A DNA stretch of 64,000 nucleotides, taken from contig JACMKT010000152.1 in the NCBI GenBank assembly GCA_014380005.1, positions 1-64,000 on the forward strand, written 5' to 3'. The notes under the pieces are model-generated. The model saw nothing but the letters and a program-made list of their open reading frames with translations, did not search any database and was not told the DNA's origin. A program made the translations under genes and the position numbers. Numbering within the stretch: the stretch's first letter is position 1; every line of letters begins with the position of its first letter. Positions 9,701-19,313 of this stretch are shown here, in pieces. The stretch comes from Rhodospirillales bacterium. GTDB lineage: Bacteria > Pseudomonadota > Alphaproteobacteria > Rhodospirillales > Magnetospirillaceae.

Positions 9701-11578
9701 ATTGGCGACATGTCGGGCGACGTGTTCGGCAATGCCATGCTGTGTTCGCGCCACATCAAGCTGGTGGCGGCGTTCAACCACAGCCACATCTTCATGGACC
9801 CCGACCCCGATCCGGTGGCGTCCTTCGCCGAACGCGAGCGCCTGTTCAAGGCGGTCAAGGCGTGGCCCGATTATGACCCCGCCGCCATTTCCGCAGGTGG
9901 CGGCGTGTTCGCCCGTTCCCTGAAAACCATCCCCATCAGCCCGGCCATGCGCCAACGTTTCGGCTTCGAAACCGAATCCATGGCCCCCACGGATTTGATC
10001 AAGCGGTTGCTGACCCAGCCGGTGGATTTGCTGTTCTTTGGCGGCATCGGCACCTATTTGAAGTCCAGCCATGAAGCCAATGGGGATGTGGGCGACCGCG
10101 CCAATGATGCCCTGCGGGTGGATGGATGTAAGCTCCAGGCCAAGGTGGTGGGGGAAGGCGCCAATTTGGGCGTTACCCAATTGGGCCGTATCGAGTTCGC
10201 ACTGAATGGCGGGCGCATCAATACCGACGCCATCGACAATTCGGCGGGGGTGGACACCTCGGATCACGAGGTCAACATCAAGATCCTGCTCAACGATCTG
10301 GTGGCGGCGGGCGACCTCACGCCCAAGCAGCGCGACATGGTGCTGGCCGGCATGACCGCCGAAGTGGCCGCCTTGGTGCTGCGCGACAATTACCTGCAGA
10401 CCCAGGCGCTCAGCGTCATGGATTCCCAAGGCGCCGATCTGCTGGACGCCCAGGCCCGCTTCATGCGCCTGCTGGAAAAGGCCGGACGGCTGGACCGCGC
10501 CATCGAATTCCTGCCCGATGAGGAAGTCCTGACTGAGCGCGCCGCCAAGCGCCGGGGCTTGGTGCGGCCCGAACTGGCGGTGCTGCTGGCCTATGCCAAA
10601 CTGTGGCTGCACGATGCGGTGCTGGCTTCGGGCTTGCCCGACGATCCCTTCCTGGCCGGCGATCTGGCCCGCTATTTCCCCACCGCCGTGCAGGACCGTT
10701 TCGGTAACGAAATACCTAATCACCGGCTGAGGCGCGAGATCGTCGCCACCGGGGTGACCAATTCCATGGTCAACCGGGTGGGCGTGTCCTTCGTCGCCGA
10801 CATGATGGAAAAGACCGGCCATGGCCCGGCGGACGTGGCGCGGGCCTATATCGTCGCCCGTGACGCCTATTCCATGCGCGATACTTGGCTGCGCATTGAG
10901 GCGCTGGACGGGTCCGTGCCGGCGGCGGTGCAGGCCGCCATGCTGACGGAAGCCAACCGCCTGCTGGAACGCGCCACCGCCTGGGTGCTGCGCTGGGTGG
11001 CGCCGCCCTTCGACATCGGTGCCGCCATCGCCGAATTGCGCCCCGGCATTGCCGCCTTGGAAGGGGCCGTCCCCGCGATCCTGCCCACCGATGTGGCAGA
11101 GGCGTTGGCGGCGCGGGTGCAGGATTACGTGGCTCAGGGCGTGCCCGCCGATCTGGCCGCCAAGGTGGGCAATCTGATCGTTCTGGCGTCTGCCGCCGAT
11201 ATCGTCCGCATCGCCGCCCGCCACGGCGTCACCGTGGAAGAAGCCGGCCAATTGTACTTCACCGTGGGCCATCGCTTCGGCCTGGGCTGGCTGCGTTTGT
11301 CGGCGCAAAAGCTGGCGGTGCGCGGCCATTGGCAAAAGCTGGCCGGCGCCGCTGCCATCGAGGACCTTTACGGCTATCAGCGCGACATCACCACCGCACT
11401 GGCCGCCGAAGCCCCCGGCCTCGCCGCCAACGAAGCCCTGGCCGCCTGGGTGGCCGGTCATCGGGTTTCGGTGGAGCGCACCGATGCCATGCTGGCGGAA
11501 CTGAAAGCCGCGCCGCAGATCGACCTCGCCATGCTGATTGTGGCCGGGCGGCAGTTCAAGACGCTGATGGAGGGGTAG
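6797..11578 (+). CDS. NAD-specific glutamate dehydrogenase (large 180-kDa type)
   Basis: 1593 aa; [55 protein letters not shown]. Confidence 0.95.
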   Translation: [1593 protein letters not shown]

Positions 11579-11607
11579 TCGCATAGTCGGGCTATCGCCC
11601 GAACCCA

Positions 11608-11640
11608 TCTGGGGCGATGCCCCAGACCCTTTTTGATTTT
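11608..11640 (+). terminator. rho-independent terminator after glutamate dehydrogenase
   Basis: TCTGGGGC-GAT-GCCCCAGA stem followed by CCCTTTTTGATTTT. Confidence 0.8.
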
Positions 11641-11644
11641 ATTG

Positions 11645-11680
11645 ATAAAAAAACAGAAGGTTCGGAGGCCTCGCCTCCGA
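11645..11680 (-). terminator. minus-strand terminator for pseI
   Basis: TCGGAGGC-CTC-GCCTCCGA stem; on the minus strand followed by a T-rich tract (CTGTTTTTTTATC). Confidence 0.7.
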
Positions 11681-11709
11681 GCGGGGTCGGGGCGGCAGCC
11701 CCGTAAGCC

Positions 11710-12774
11710 CTACTCCCCCAACAATTCCCACGCCATGGGCGTCCCGCGCGCAATGGCACGCCGCGCCTTGCGGCCCAGCAAATCGGGCAGCTCGCCCGGG
11801 GCTAGGCCGTAGCCGGGGCGGATGGAGCGCAGATTGGCCGGGGTGAATTCCTCGCCCGCCGCCATGTCGGCGACCACATAGAGCGAGCGGCGGAATTGCA
11901 GGCCGGGGCGTTCGGACTCTTCGATGTCATAGGACACCCGGCCCAAGGCGTCGAAGGCGGTGCGGCAGCCTTCCACCAGGGCGGTCAGCTCGGCGGGTTC
12001 CAGGGAAAAGGCGGCATCGGGGCCGCCATCGGAGCGGGCCAGGGTGAAGTGTTTTTCGATGAAGGTGGCGCCCAGGGCCACGGAGGCCACCGAGACCGCC
12101 ACGCCCATGGTGTGGTCGGATAGGCCGGTCTGGACGCCGAAGGCCTGGGCCAGATGGGGGATGGTGGTCAGATTGGCGTCCGCCGCCGGGGCGGGATAGC
12201 CCGACACGCAATGCAGCAGGATCAATTGGGTGCAGCCGGCGTCGCGCGCGGCCTGAACCGCCGCGTCGATCTCGCCCAGTCGGGCCATGCCGGTGGACAT
12301 GATCAGCGGCTTGCCGGTGGCGGCGACCCGGCGGATCAGCGGCAGATCCACCAATTCGAACGAGGCGATCTTGTAGGCGGGCGCGTCCAGCCCTTCCAGC
12401 AAATCCACCGCAGTGGGGTCGAACGGGCTGGAAAACACGGTGATGCCCAGCTCGCGGCCCTTGGCGAACAGGGCTGCGTGCCAGTCCCACGGGGTGTGGG
12501 CTTCGTTGTACAGCTCATGCAGCTTGCGGCCATCCCACAGCCCACCCTTGATGACGAAGCCCGGCCCGTCATGGTCCATGGTGATGGTGTCGGCGGTATA
12601 GGTCTGCAGCTTGACCGCATCGGCGCCCGATGCCTTGGCTGCTTCCATCAGGCGGAAGGCGCGTGCGATGTCGCCATTATGGTTGCCCGACATTTCGGCG
12701 ACCACATAAGGGGGGTGGCCGGGGCCGATGGGCCTGCCGGCAATGTGGATGGTGGTGTCGCTGCGCTGTGCCAT
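11710..12774 (-). CDS. pseI: pseudaminic acid synthase
   Basis: NeuB-family: [46 protein letters not shown]-terminal SAF-like region. Confidence 0.88.
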   Translation of the reverse strand: MAQRSDTTIHIAGRPIGPGHPPYVVAEMSGNHNGDIARAFRLMEAAKASGADAVKLQTYTADTITMDHDGPGFVIKGGLWDGRKLHELYNEAHTPWDWHAALFAKGRELGITVFSSPFDPTAVDLLEGLDAPAYKIASFELVDLPLIRRVAATGKPLIMSTGMARLGEIDAAVQAARDAGCTQLILLHCVSGYPAPAADANLTTIPHLAQAFGVQTGLSDHTMGVAVSVASVALGATFIEKHFTLARSDGGPDAAFSLEPAELTALVEGCRTAFDALGRVSYDIEESERPGLQFRRSLYVVADMAAGEEFTPANLRSIRPGYGLAPGELPDLLGRKARRAIARGTPMAWELLGE

Positions 12775-12886
12775 GGCGGCAATTATAGGGGGCCATGGCG
12801 ATGCTCGACCAGGGCAAAAAGCGGGAATGCTTGCGGCGGCGAAGCGGTTGCGTTACCAAGGCGGCAGCCGATTTACGGAGTTTGCC

Positions 12887-13474
12887 ATGGACGCCCGTCA
12901 ATTCCTCGCCGACCAGTTCAGCGACCACGAGCGCGCTTTGGCGGTGACCTGCGCCGCCGTGACGGATTCGTTCGTCGCCCTGGCCGATGCCTGCTCGCGG
13001 GCGCTGGAGACCGGCGGCAAAATCCTGTTCTTCGGCAATGGCGGTTCCGCTGCCGACGCCCAGCATCTGGCTGCCGAATTGGTGGTGCGTTACCGGATCA
13101 ATGGTCGCGCCCTGGCCGCCTTGGCGCTGACCACGGACACCTCCATCCTGACCGCCTGCGCCAATGATTATTCCTATGACGATATTTTCTCCCGTCAAAT
13201 CGAAGGGCTCATGCGGCCCCAGGACGTGGCCATCGGCATCAGCACCTCGGGCAACAGCGCCAATGTGCTGAAGGCGCTGGAAGCCGCCCGCGCCATGGGC
13301 GGCGTCGCCGCCGGCTTGACCGGGCGCGACGGCGGCAAGATGGTGGGCGTGGCTGATCCTCTGGTGGTGGTGCCGTCGGCCAACACGGCGCGCATCCAGG
13401 AAATGCATATCCTGATCGGCCATTCCCTGTGCGATCTGCTGGAACAGCGTCACCGTTCCACCCCTGTCGCTTAA
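12887..13474 (+). CDS. gmhA: SIS-domain phosphoheptose isomerase
   Basis: [45 protein letters not shown]. Confidence 0.85.
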   Translation: MDARQFLADQFSDHERALAVTCAAVTDSFVALADACSRALETGGKILFFGNGGSAADAQHLAAELVVRYRINGRALAALALTTDTSILTACANDYSYDDIFSRQIEGLMRPQDVAIGISTSGNSANVLKALEAARAMGGVAAGLTGRDGGKMVGVADPLVVVPSANTARIQEMHILIGHSLCDLLEQRHRSTPVA

Positions 13475-13477
13475 CGG

Positions 13478-13924
13478 GTGCGCCGGATGTCCACAAACGG
13501 CTCCCCCATTCTAGACGGCGAGGCCCTGACCGGCCCGGTCGCCATGGGGTCCGAGCGCTCGTTCGGTCTGGTCTTCGCCGCCGTTTTCGCCATCATCGCC
13601 CTGTGGCCGTTGAAAGCCGGCGGCGAAATGCGCTTGTGGGCGCTGGGCGCTGCGGCGGCGTTTCTGCTGGCCGCCTTGGTGGTGCCGCGCGTTTTGCGTC
13701 CGCTCAATCTGGTGTGGTTCAAATTCGGTCTGGTTCTGCATTGCGTGGTCACCCCATTGGTCATGGGGCTGCTGTTTTTCCTGACCGTCACGCCGGTGGG
13801 CATGCTCATGCGGGCCACCGGCAAGGACCCCATGCGGCTGAAGCGTGATCCCGCTGCCACCAGCTATTGGATCATGCGCACGCCGCCCGGCCCCGCCCCC
13901 GATTCCATGAAGAACCAATTTTAG
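13478..13924 (+). CDS. SxtJ-family small membrane protein
   Basis: Several hydrophobic helices, GKDPMRL motif, directly upstream of DUF5989 and carbamoyltransferase genes. Confidence 0.75.
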   Translation: MRRMSTNGSPILDGEALTGPVAMGSERSFGLVFAAVFAIIALWPLKAGGEMRLWALGAAAAFLLAALVVPRVLRPLNLVWFKFGLVLHCVVTPLVMGLLFFLTVTPVGMLMRATGKDPMRLKRDPAATSYWIMRTPPGPAPDSMKNQF

Positions 13925-13935
13925 GACGATCCTCC

Positions 13936-14085
13936 ATGGCCTTCCTGCTTGAACTCGTGGCCTTCATGCGTGCGCGCAAGAAATACTGGCTGCTGCCCAT
14001 CCTGGTGATGATGGTGCTGTTCGGTGGCCTGATCGTGCTGAGCCAGGGCTCGGCGGTGGCGCCCTTCATCTATACTTTGTTCTAG
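13936..14085 (+). CDS. DUF5989-type small membrane protein
   Basis: 49 aa MAFLLELVAFMRARKKYWLLPILVMMVLFGGLIVLSQGSAVAPFIYTLF. Confidence 0.75.
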   Translation: MAFLLELVAFMRARKKYWLLPILVMMVLFGGLIVLSQGSAVAPFIYTLF

Positions 14086-14095
14086 AGGGTTCAGG

Positions 14096-15934
14096 GTGAA
14101 GGTCCTCGGCATCTCCGGGCTCTACCACGACAGCGCCGCCGCGCTGATCGACAATGGTCAGGTGGTGGCGGCGGCGCAGGAAGAACGCTTCACCCGCAAG
14201 AAGCACGACGCCGCCTTTCCCAAGCACGCCATCGCCTATTGCTTGGCCGAGGCCGGCTGCCGGCTGGACGATGTGGACAGCGTGGTGTTCTACGACAAGC
14301 CGTTCCTGAAGTTCGAGCGGCTGCTGGAAACCTATATGTCCTTCGCGCCGCGTGGGTTTTCCTCGTTCAAGACCGCCATTCCGGTCTGGCTCAAGGAAAA
14401 GCTGTTTCAGAAGGATCTGCTGCGCAAGGAATTCAAGAAGTTCGCCACGGACTTCGATTGGATGAACCGGCTGCTGTTCGCCGAACATCATCTGTCCCAT
14501 GCGGCTTCGGCGTTCTTTCCGTCACCGTTCCAATCGGCGGCGGTGCTGACCATGGACGGCGTGGGCGAATGGACCACCTCGTCGCTTGCCATGGGTGACG
14601 GCAATTCGCTTGAAATCCACAAGGAACTGCATTTCCCCCACTCGCTGGGCCTGCTCTATTCGGCTGTCACCTATTACACCGGCTTCAAGGTCAATTCGGG
14701 TGAGTACAAGGTCATGGGGCTGGCCCCTTACGGCGAGCCCAAATACGCCCGGCAGCTTCTGGATAAGGTGATCGACGTCAAAGAGGACGGCAGTTTCTGG
14801 CTGGACCAGTCCTATTTCGATTACTGCACCGGCCTGACCATGACGAACGACAAGTTCGCCGCCTTGTTCGGCCAGCCCGTGCGCCGGTCCGAGGAACCGT
14901 TGACCCAGTTCCACATGGACATGGCCGCTTCAGTGCAGGCGGTGACCGAGCACGTGGTGCTGAAGCTGGCCCGCGCCATCCGCAGCGAGACCGGTGCCCG
15001 CAATTTGTGTCTGGCCGGCGGCGTGGCGCTGAACTGCGTCGCCAATGGCAAATTGTTGCGCGAAGGCATCTTCGACAATATCTGGATTCAGCCGGCGGCG
15101 GGCGATGCCGGCGGTGCCTTGGGCGCCGCCCTGGCGGGATACCACATCCACAAGGGCCAGCCCCGCAATGTGGCGGGCGGCGGCAAGGATGCCATGAAGG
15201 GCTCCTATCTGGGGCCGGTCTATGGGCAGACGGATATTGAGGCCCGGCTGACCGGGGCTGGCGCCAAATTCACCGTGCTCAGCGATGATCAGCTGATCGA
15301 GGCCACCGCCCAGGCCCTGGCTGAGGAAAAGGCGGTGGGCTGGATGCAGGGCCGCATGGAATTCGGCCCGCGTGCCTTGGGCGGGCGCTCCATCCTGGGC
15401 GATCCGCGCTCGCCATCCATGCAGAAGGTATTGAACCTAAAGGTCAAATACCGCGAGAGCTTCCGTCCCTTCGCCCCCTCGGTGCTGGCGGAAGACGTGT
15501 CCCAGTGGTTCGATCTGGATACCCATAGCCCGTATATGCTGTTGGTGGCGCCGGTGGCGGAACGGCATCGCCGCGCCATGACCGCCGAGGAAGACGCGCT
15601 GTTCGGCATCGACAAGCTGAACGTGCCGCGCTCCAGCCTGCCCGCCATCACCCATGTGGATTATTCCGCCCGCGTACAGACCGTGCATGCGGACACCAAT
15701 CCGCGCTACCACGCGCTGATCTCCGCCTTCAAGGCCAAGACCGGCTGCCCGGTGGTGGTCAATACCAGCTTCAATGTGCGCGGCGAACCCATCGTCAACA
15801 CCCCCGAAGACGCCTTCCGCTGCTTCATGGGTAGCGAGATTGAGGTGCTGACCGTGGGCAATTGCTTCCTGCGTAAGGAAGATCAGGACCCGGCGCTGAA
15901 GCTGGATTACAAAAACGCCTTCGAGTTGGATTAA
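14096..15934 (+). CDS. NodU/HypF-family carbamoyltransferase
   Basis: MKVLGISGLYHDSAAALIDNGQVVAAAQEERFTRKKHD; LAGGVALNCVANGK; EFGPRALGGRSILGDPR. Confidence 0.95.
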   Translation: MKVLGISGLYHDSAAALIDNGQVVAAAQEERFTRKKHDAAFPKHAIAYCLAEAGCRLDDVDSVVFYDKPFLKFERLLETYMSFAPRGFSSFKTAIPVWLKEKLFQKDLLRKEFKKFATDFDWMNRLLFAEHHLSHAASAFFPSPFQSAAVLTMDGVGEWTTSSLAMGDGNSLEIHKELHFPHSLGLLYSAVTYYTGFKVNSGEYKVMGLAPYGEPKYARQLLDKVIDVKEDGSFWLDQSYFDYCTGLTMTNDKFAALFGQPVRRSEEPLTQFHMDMAASVQAVTEHVVLKLARAIRSETGARNLCLAGGVALNCVANGKLLREGIFDNIWIQPAAGDAGGALGAALAGYHIHKGQPRNVAGGGKDAMKGSYLGPVYGQTDIEARLTGAGAKFTVLSDDQLIEATAQALAEEKAVGWMQGRMEFGPRALGGRSILGDPRSPSMQKVLNLKVKYRESFRPFAPSVLAEDVSQWFDLDTHSPYMLLVAPVAERHRRAMTAEEDALFGIDKLNVPRSSLPAITHVDYSARVQTVHADTNPRYHALISAFKAKTGCPVVVNTSFNVRGEPIVNTPEDAFRCFMGSEIEVLTVGNCFLRKEDQDPALKLDYKNAFELD

Positions 15935-17379
15935 GCCTCGCTCCGACCGTAATCGTCCTCGATGCGGACGATATCGTCCTCGCCCACATATTCGCCCGAC
16001 TGTACCTCGATCATGCGCAACGGCACCCGACCGGGATTTTCCAGGCGATGGATGGTGCCGGCGGGGATGAAGGTGGATTCGTTTTCCCGCAGGGTGAAGG
16101 TCTCGGTGCCGCAGGTGACCAAAGCGGTGCCGGTCACCACCACCCAATGTTCCGAGCGGTGCCAGTGCTTTTGCAGGGACAGTTTCGATCCCGGATTGAC
16201 CTGGATGTGTTTGACCCGGAAGCGGTAGCCCTCGTCGATGGTCTGGAACCAGCCCCACGGGCGCCAAGTGCGGATGCCCTGGGTGGCTTCGGGGCGGTTG
16301 GCCGCTTTCAGGGTTTCGACGATCTTTTTGACGTCCTGGTCATGGGCCTTGTCGGCCACCAGAACCGCGTCTTCGGTGGCGACGATGACCAGATCCTGCA
16401 CGCCGATGGCGGCCACCAGCCGGCCCTCGCTGCGGATATAGGCGTTGCGGCTGTTGCTGGCGATGACGTCGCCCAGCAGCACGTTGCCATCGGCATCCTG
16501 CGGGCTTTCCGCCCACAGCGCCGACCACGACCCGATATCGGACCAGCCCATGTCCACTGGCACCACGGCGGCGCGGTCGGTGTGCTCCATCACCGCGTAA
16601 TCGATGCTTTCACCGGTGATGGCGGCGAAGGGGGCATCGGCCAAGCGGAAGAAGAACAGATCGGACGCACCCTCGGCCAAAGCGGCGCGGCATTGATCCA
16701 CCATGGCGGGCAGGCGCTTGGACAGCTCGGTCAAATAGGTCTGGGCCGAGAACAGGAAGATGCCGCCATTCCACAGATACTCGCCTGACGCCAGGTAGGC
16801 TTTGGCGGTGGCGCGGTCGGGCTTTTCCACGAACCGTTCCACGGCGAAGCCGCCCTCTACCGGCTGGCCGCGGCGGATATAGCCATAGCCCGTATTGGGG
16901 TCGGTGGGCTGGATGCCGAAGGTCACCAGCATGCCCGCTTCGGCCAGGGGCACCGCCTTGGCGACGGCGGCGCGGAAGGCATCGGTGTCGCGCACCTGAT
17001 GGTCCGACGGCATGACCAGCAGCAGGGCATCGGGCTCGGCCAACAGGGCGGCCACGGCCACGGCGGGGGCGGTGTTGCGGCCCATGGGCTCGATGACGAT
17101 GGCGCGCGGTTCCAGGCCGATTTCGCGCAATTGCTCGGCGACGATGAAGCGGTGTTCCTGATTGCACACCACCATGGGCCGGCCCGGGATGCGCCCGGCG
17201 GTGTCCTGCAGCAGCGTGGACTCCGAGGTCAGCGGCAGCAATTGCTTGGGACGCAACTCCCGCGACAGCGGCCACAAACGGGTGCCGGCGCCGCCGGACA
17301 GGATGACGGGGATGATCTCAGCCACAGCGGACCTCGCGATTGCTTGATGCATGGGCGGCGGCGACCGCCCGTAAACCAT
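15931..17379 (-). CDS. mannose-1-phosphate guanylyltransferase / mannose-6-phosphate isomerase (actual start possibly slightly downstream)
   Basis: IIPVILSGGAGTRLWPLSRELRPKQLLPL; C-terminal cupin RPWGWFQTIDEGYRFRVKHIQVNPGSKLSLQKHWHRSEHWVVV. Confidence 0.95.
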   Translation of the reverse strand: MVYGRSPPPMHQAIARSAVAEIIPVILSGGAGTRLWPLSRELRPKQLLPLTSESTLLQDTAGRIPGRPMVVCNQEHRFIVAEQLREIGLEPRAIVIEPMGRNTAPAVAVAALLAEPDALLLVMPSDHQVRDTDAFRAAVAKAVPLAEAGMLVTFGIQPTDPNTGYGYIRRGQPVEGGFAVERFVEKPDRATAKAYLASGEYLWNGGIFLFSAQTYLTELSKRLPAMVDQCRAALAEGASDLFFFRLADAPFAAITGESIDYAVMEHTDRAAVVPVDMGWSDIGSWSALWAESPQDADGNVLLGDVIASNSRNAYIRSEGRLVAAIGVQDLVIVATEDAVLVADKAHDQDVKKIVETLKAANRPEATQGIRTWRPWGWFQTIDEGYRFRVKHIQVNPGSKLSLQKHWHRSEHWVVVTGTALVTCGTETFTLRENESTFIPAGTIHRLENPGRVPLRMIEVQSGEYVGEDDIVRIEDDYGRSEA

Positions 17380-18280
17380 CGGCCAGCGTGACCGGCGGCA
17401 CCCAGTCCAGTGCCCGCAACGGGCTATCGTCCACCACCAGCGAGCCGGTCAGGCGTTGCATGGCCGCGCCCTTGCCCAGCAGGCTGGCGGCAAGGCGCAG
17501 CAGCGCCACCGGCACCGGGGGCAGGCAGGCCTTGCGGCCCAGGCCCTCAGCCAGATTACGGATCAGTTCCGGGGTCGAAATATCTTCGCCGTCGCGGATC
17601 AGGAAGCGGCCCTGGGCGGGGTGCGTCACCAGGAAGGCCAGGGCATCGGCCAAATTTTCCACCCCCACCAGGGAACGGCGGTTGCGGATGGCGCCCAGGG
17701 GCAGCGGGAGGCCTTTGTCCAGCACCCGCATCAGCGCCGCCAGATTACCCTTGGCGCCGGGGCCATGGACCATGGGCGGGCGCACCACCGCCAGGGACAG
17801 GCCGGTGCGGGTGGCGATGCCGGCCAGTTCGGCTTCGGCCTCGGCCTTGGAGATGCCGTAGGGGTCCAGCGGTGCCGGGGCATCGTCGCCGTGGAAGGGT
17901 TTATGGGCGGGGGTGGCCTCGCCATTGACCTTGATGGAGCTGACGAAGACGAAGCGGCCCACCCCGGCGCCGGCGGCCTGCTCGGCCAAACGCACGGTGC
18001 CGTCACGGTTGATGCGGCGGAACAGGGTCAGCCGGTCGGTTGCCGTGTCCCTCATGACATGGGCGCGCGCCGCCAGATGGATGACCCCGTCGCAGCCCTT
18101 CAGCGCGCCGCGCCAATCCGTATTGGGACCCAGCTCGGCGACCCGGCGGGCTTCCACATCCATGGGCAGGAAGGCATCGTCGCGCCGCACCGCCGCTATC
18201 ACCTCGTGGCCGGAACTCAGCAGGCGGCGGCAGACCGGCCCGCCGACGAAACCCGAGGCGCCGGTGACCAAAATTCTCAT
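17318..18280 (-). CDS. NAD-dependent epimerase/dehydratase (extended SDR)
   Basis: MRILVTGASGFVGGPVCRRLL; DPYGISKAEAE. Confidence 0.88.
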   Translation of the reverse strand: MRILVTGASGFVGGPVCRRLLSSGHEVIAAVRRDDAFLPMDVEARRVAELGPNTDWRGALKGCDGVIHLAARAHVMRDTATDRLTLFRRINRDGTVRLAEQAAGAGVGRFVFVSSIKVNGEATPAHKPFHGDDAPAPLDPYGISKAEAEAELAGIATRTGLSLAVVRPPMVHGPGAKGNLAALMRVLDKGLPLPLGAIRNRRSLVGVENLADALAFLVTHPAQGRFLIRDGEDISTPELIRNLAEGLGRKACLPPVPVALLRLAASLLGKGAAMQRLTGSLVVDDSPLRALDWVPPVTLADGLRAVAAAHASSNREVRCG

Positions 18281-19311
18281 TTCAGCGTGCCCCTGGACCA
18301 GGATTGCAGCAAAGTCAGCATGGCGGCGGTAATGACCAATGCGGCGCCCGCGCCCTGCCAGACATAACCCGACGCCGCGCCCATGGCGGCACCAATCAGG
18401 GCCACATTGCCGGCCAGGATGACCAACGCCACCTGATCGTGGCGGCGTCCGCCCTGGACGGCGCGCTGATAGAAATGCTTGCGGTGAGCCTGCCAGATTT
18501 TCTCGCGGTTCAGCGCCCGGCGGAACAGGGTAATGGTGGCGTCGGCCAGATAATAAGCCGGCAGGATCAACGCGGCGGCCAATTGGCCCTGCATGGCGAG
18601 CAGCAGCAGCAATCCACCCAGCACATAGCCCAGCGGGATCGAGCCGGAATCGCCCAGGAACAGCTTGGCCGGGTGCCAGTTGAAGATCAGGAAACCGGCG
18701 CCGATGGCGGCCACCGCCAGCCCGCCGGGAATGGCGTCCAGCACGGCCAGACCGGGCGCCAATGTGGCGACCAGAGCGATGCCCAGGCCCACAGTGGTGG
18801 TCTCGATGCCGGTGATGCCGTCGATGCCGTCCATGAAATTGTACAGATTGACGAACCACAGCCACGCCACGCCGGCGATGACCCGGTCGGCCCAGGGCGG
18901 CACGGCGCCGCCGAATACCAGCAGCTTGCCCGGCACCAGAGTCAGGAAGGCGGCGATCATGCAGGCATGGGTCAGAAAGCGTGGCAGCGGCGGCAGGCCC
19001 TTGCGGTCATCGGCCCACGAGATGGCCAGCAGCACCAGGGCGCCCAAACCCAGCATGCCCAACCCGGCAGAGGCATGAAACCAGCCCAACGCCAGGATGA
19101 TGCCGGCCAGGATGGGGGTGGTTGCCAAGCCGCCGCCGCGCGGGGTGGGCAGCTTGTGGCTGGACCGCTCGTTGGGCAAATCCATGATCTGGCGGTGGTG
19201 GAGGAAAGCCAGCACCCGCCGCGTCGCCACGATGGTGGCAAGGCCGGCGGCCAGGGCCGGAGCCCAGCCGGTGGACCAAGCCTCTGCGGCGGAAAATAGC
19301 GGGCCGGCCAT
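18277..19311 (-). CDS. undecaprenyl-phosphate sugar-1-phosphate transferase (WecA/MraY family)
   Basis: Multipass; DLPNERSSHKLPTPRGGG, NLYNFMDGIDGITGIE, FLGDSGSIPLGYVLG. Confidence 0.92.
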   Translation of the reverse strand: MAGPLFSAAEAWSTGWAPALAAGLATIVATRRVLAFLHHRQIMDLPNERSSHKLPTPRGGGLATTPILAGIILALGWFHASAGLGMLGLGALVLLAISWADDRKGLPPLPRFLTHACMIAAFLTLVPGKLLVFGGAVPPWADRVIAGVAWLWFVNLYNFMDGIDGITGIETTTVGLGIALVATLAPGLAVLDAIPGGLAVAAIGAGFLIFNWHPAKLFLGDSGSIPLGYVLGGLLLLLAMQGQLAAALILPAYYLADATITLFRRALNREKIWQAHRKHFYQRAVQGGRRHDQVALVILAGNVALIGAAMGAASGYVWQGAGAALVITAAMLTLLQSWSRGTLK

Positions 19312-19313
19312 GA

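Noticed and set aside
7835-11608. 1257-aa minus-strand ORF
   Set aside because: Antisense to the clear glutamate dehydrogenase; His/Gln/Gly-rich low-complexity translation typical of the complement of GC-rich coding DNA.
18304-19299. 331-aa plus-strand ORF
   Set aside because: Antisense to the WecA-like transferase; Gln/His-rich artefact.
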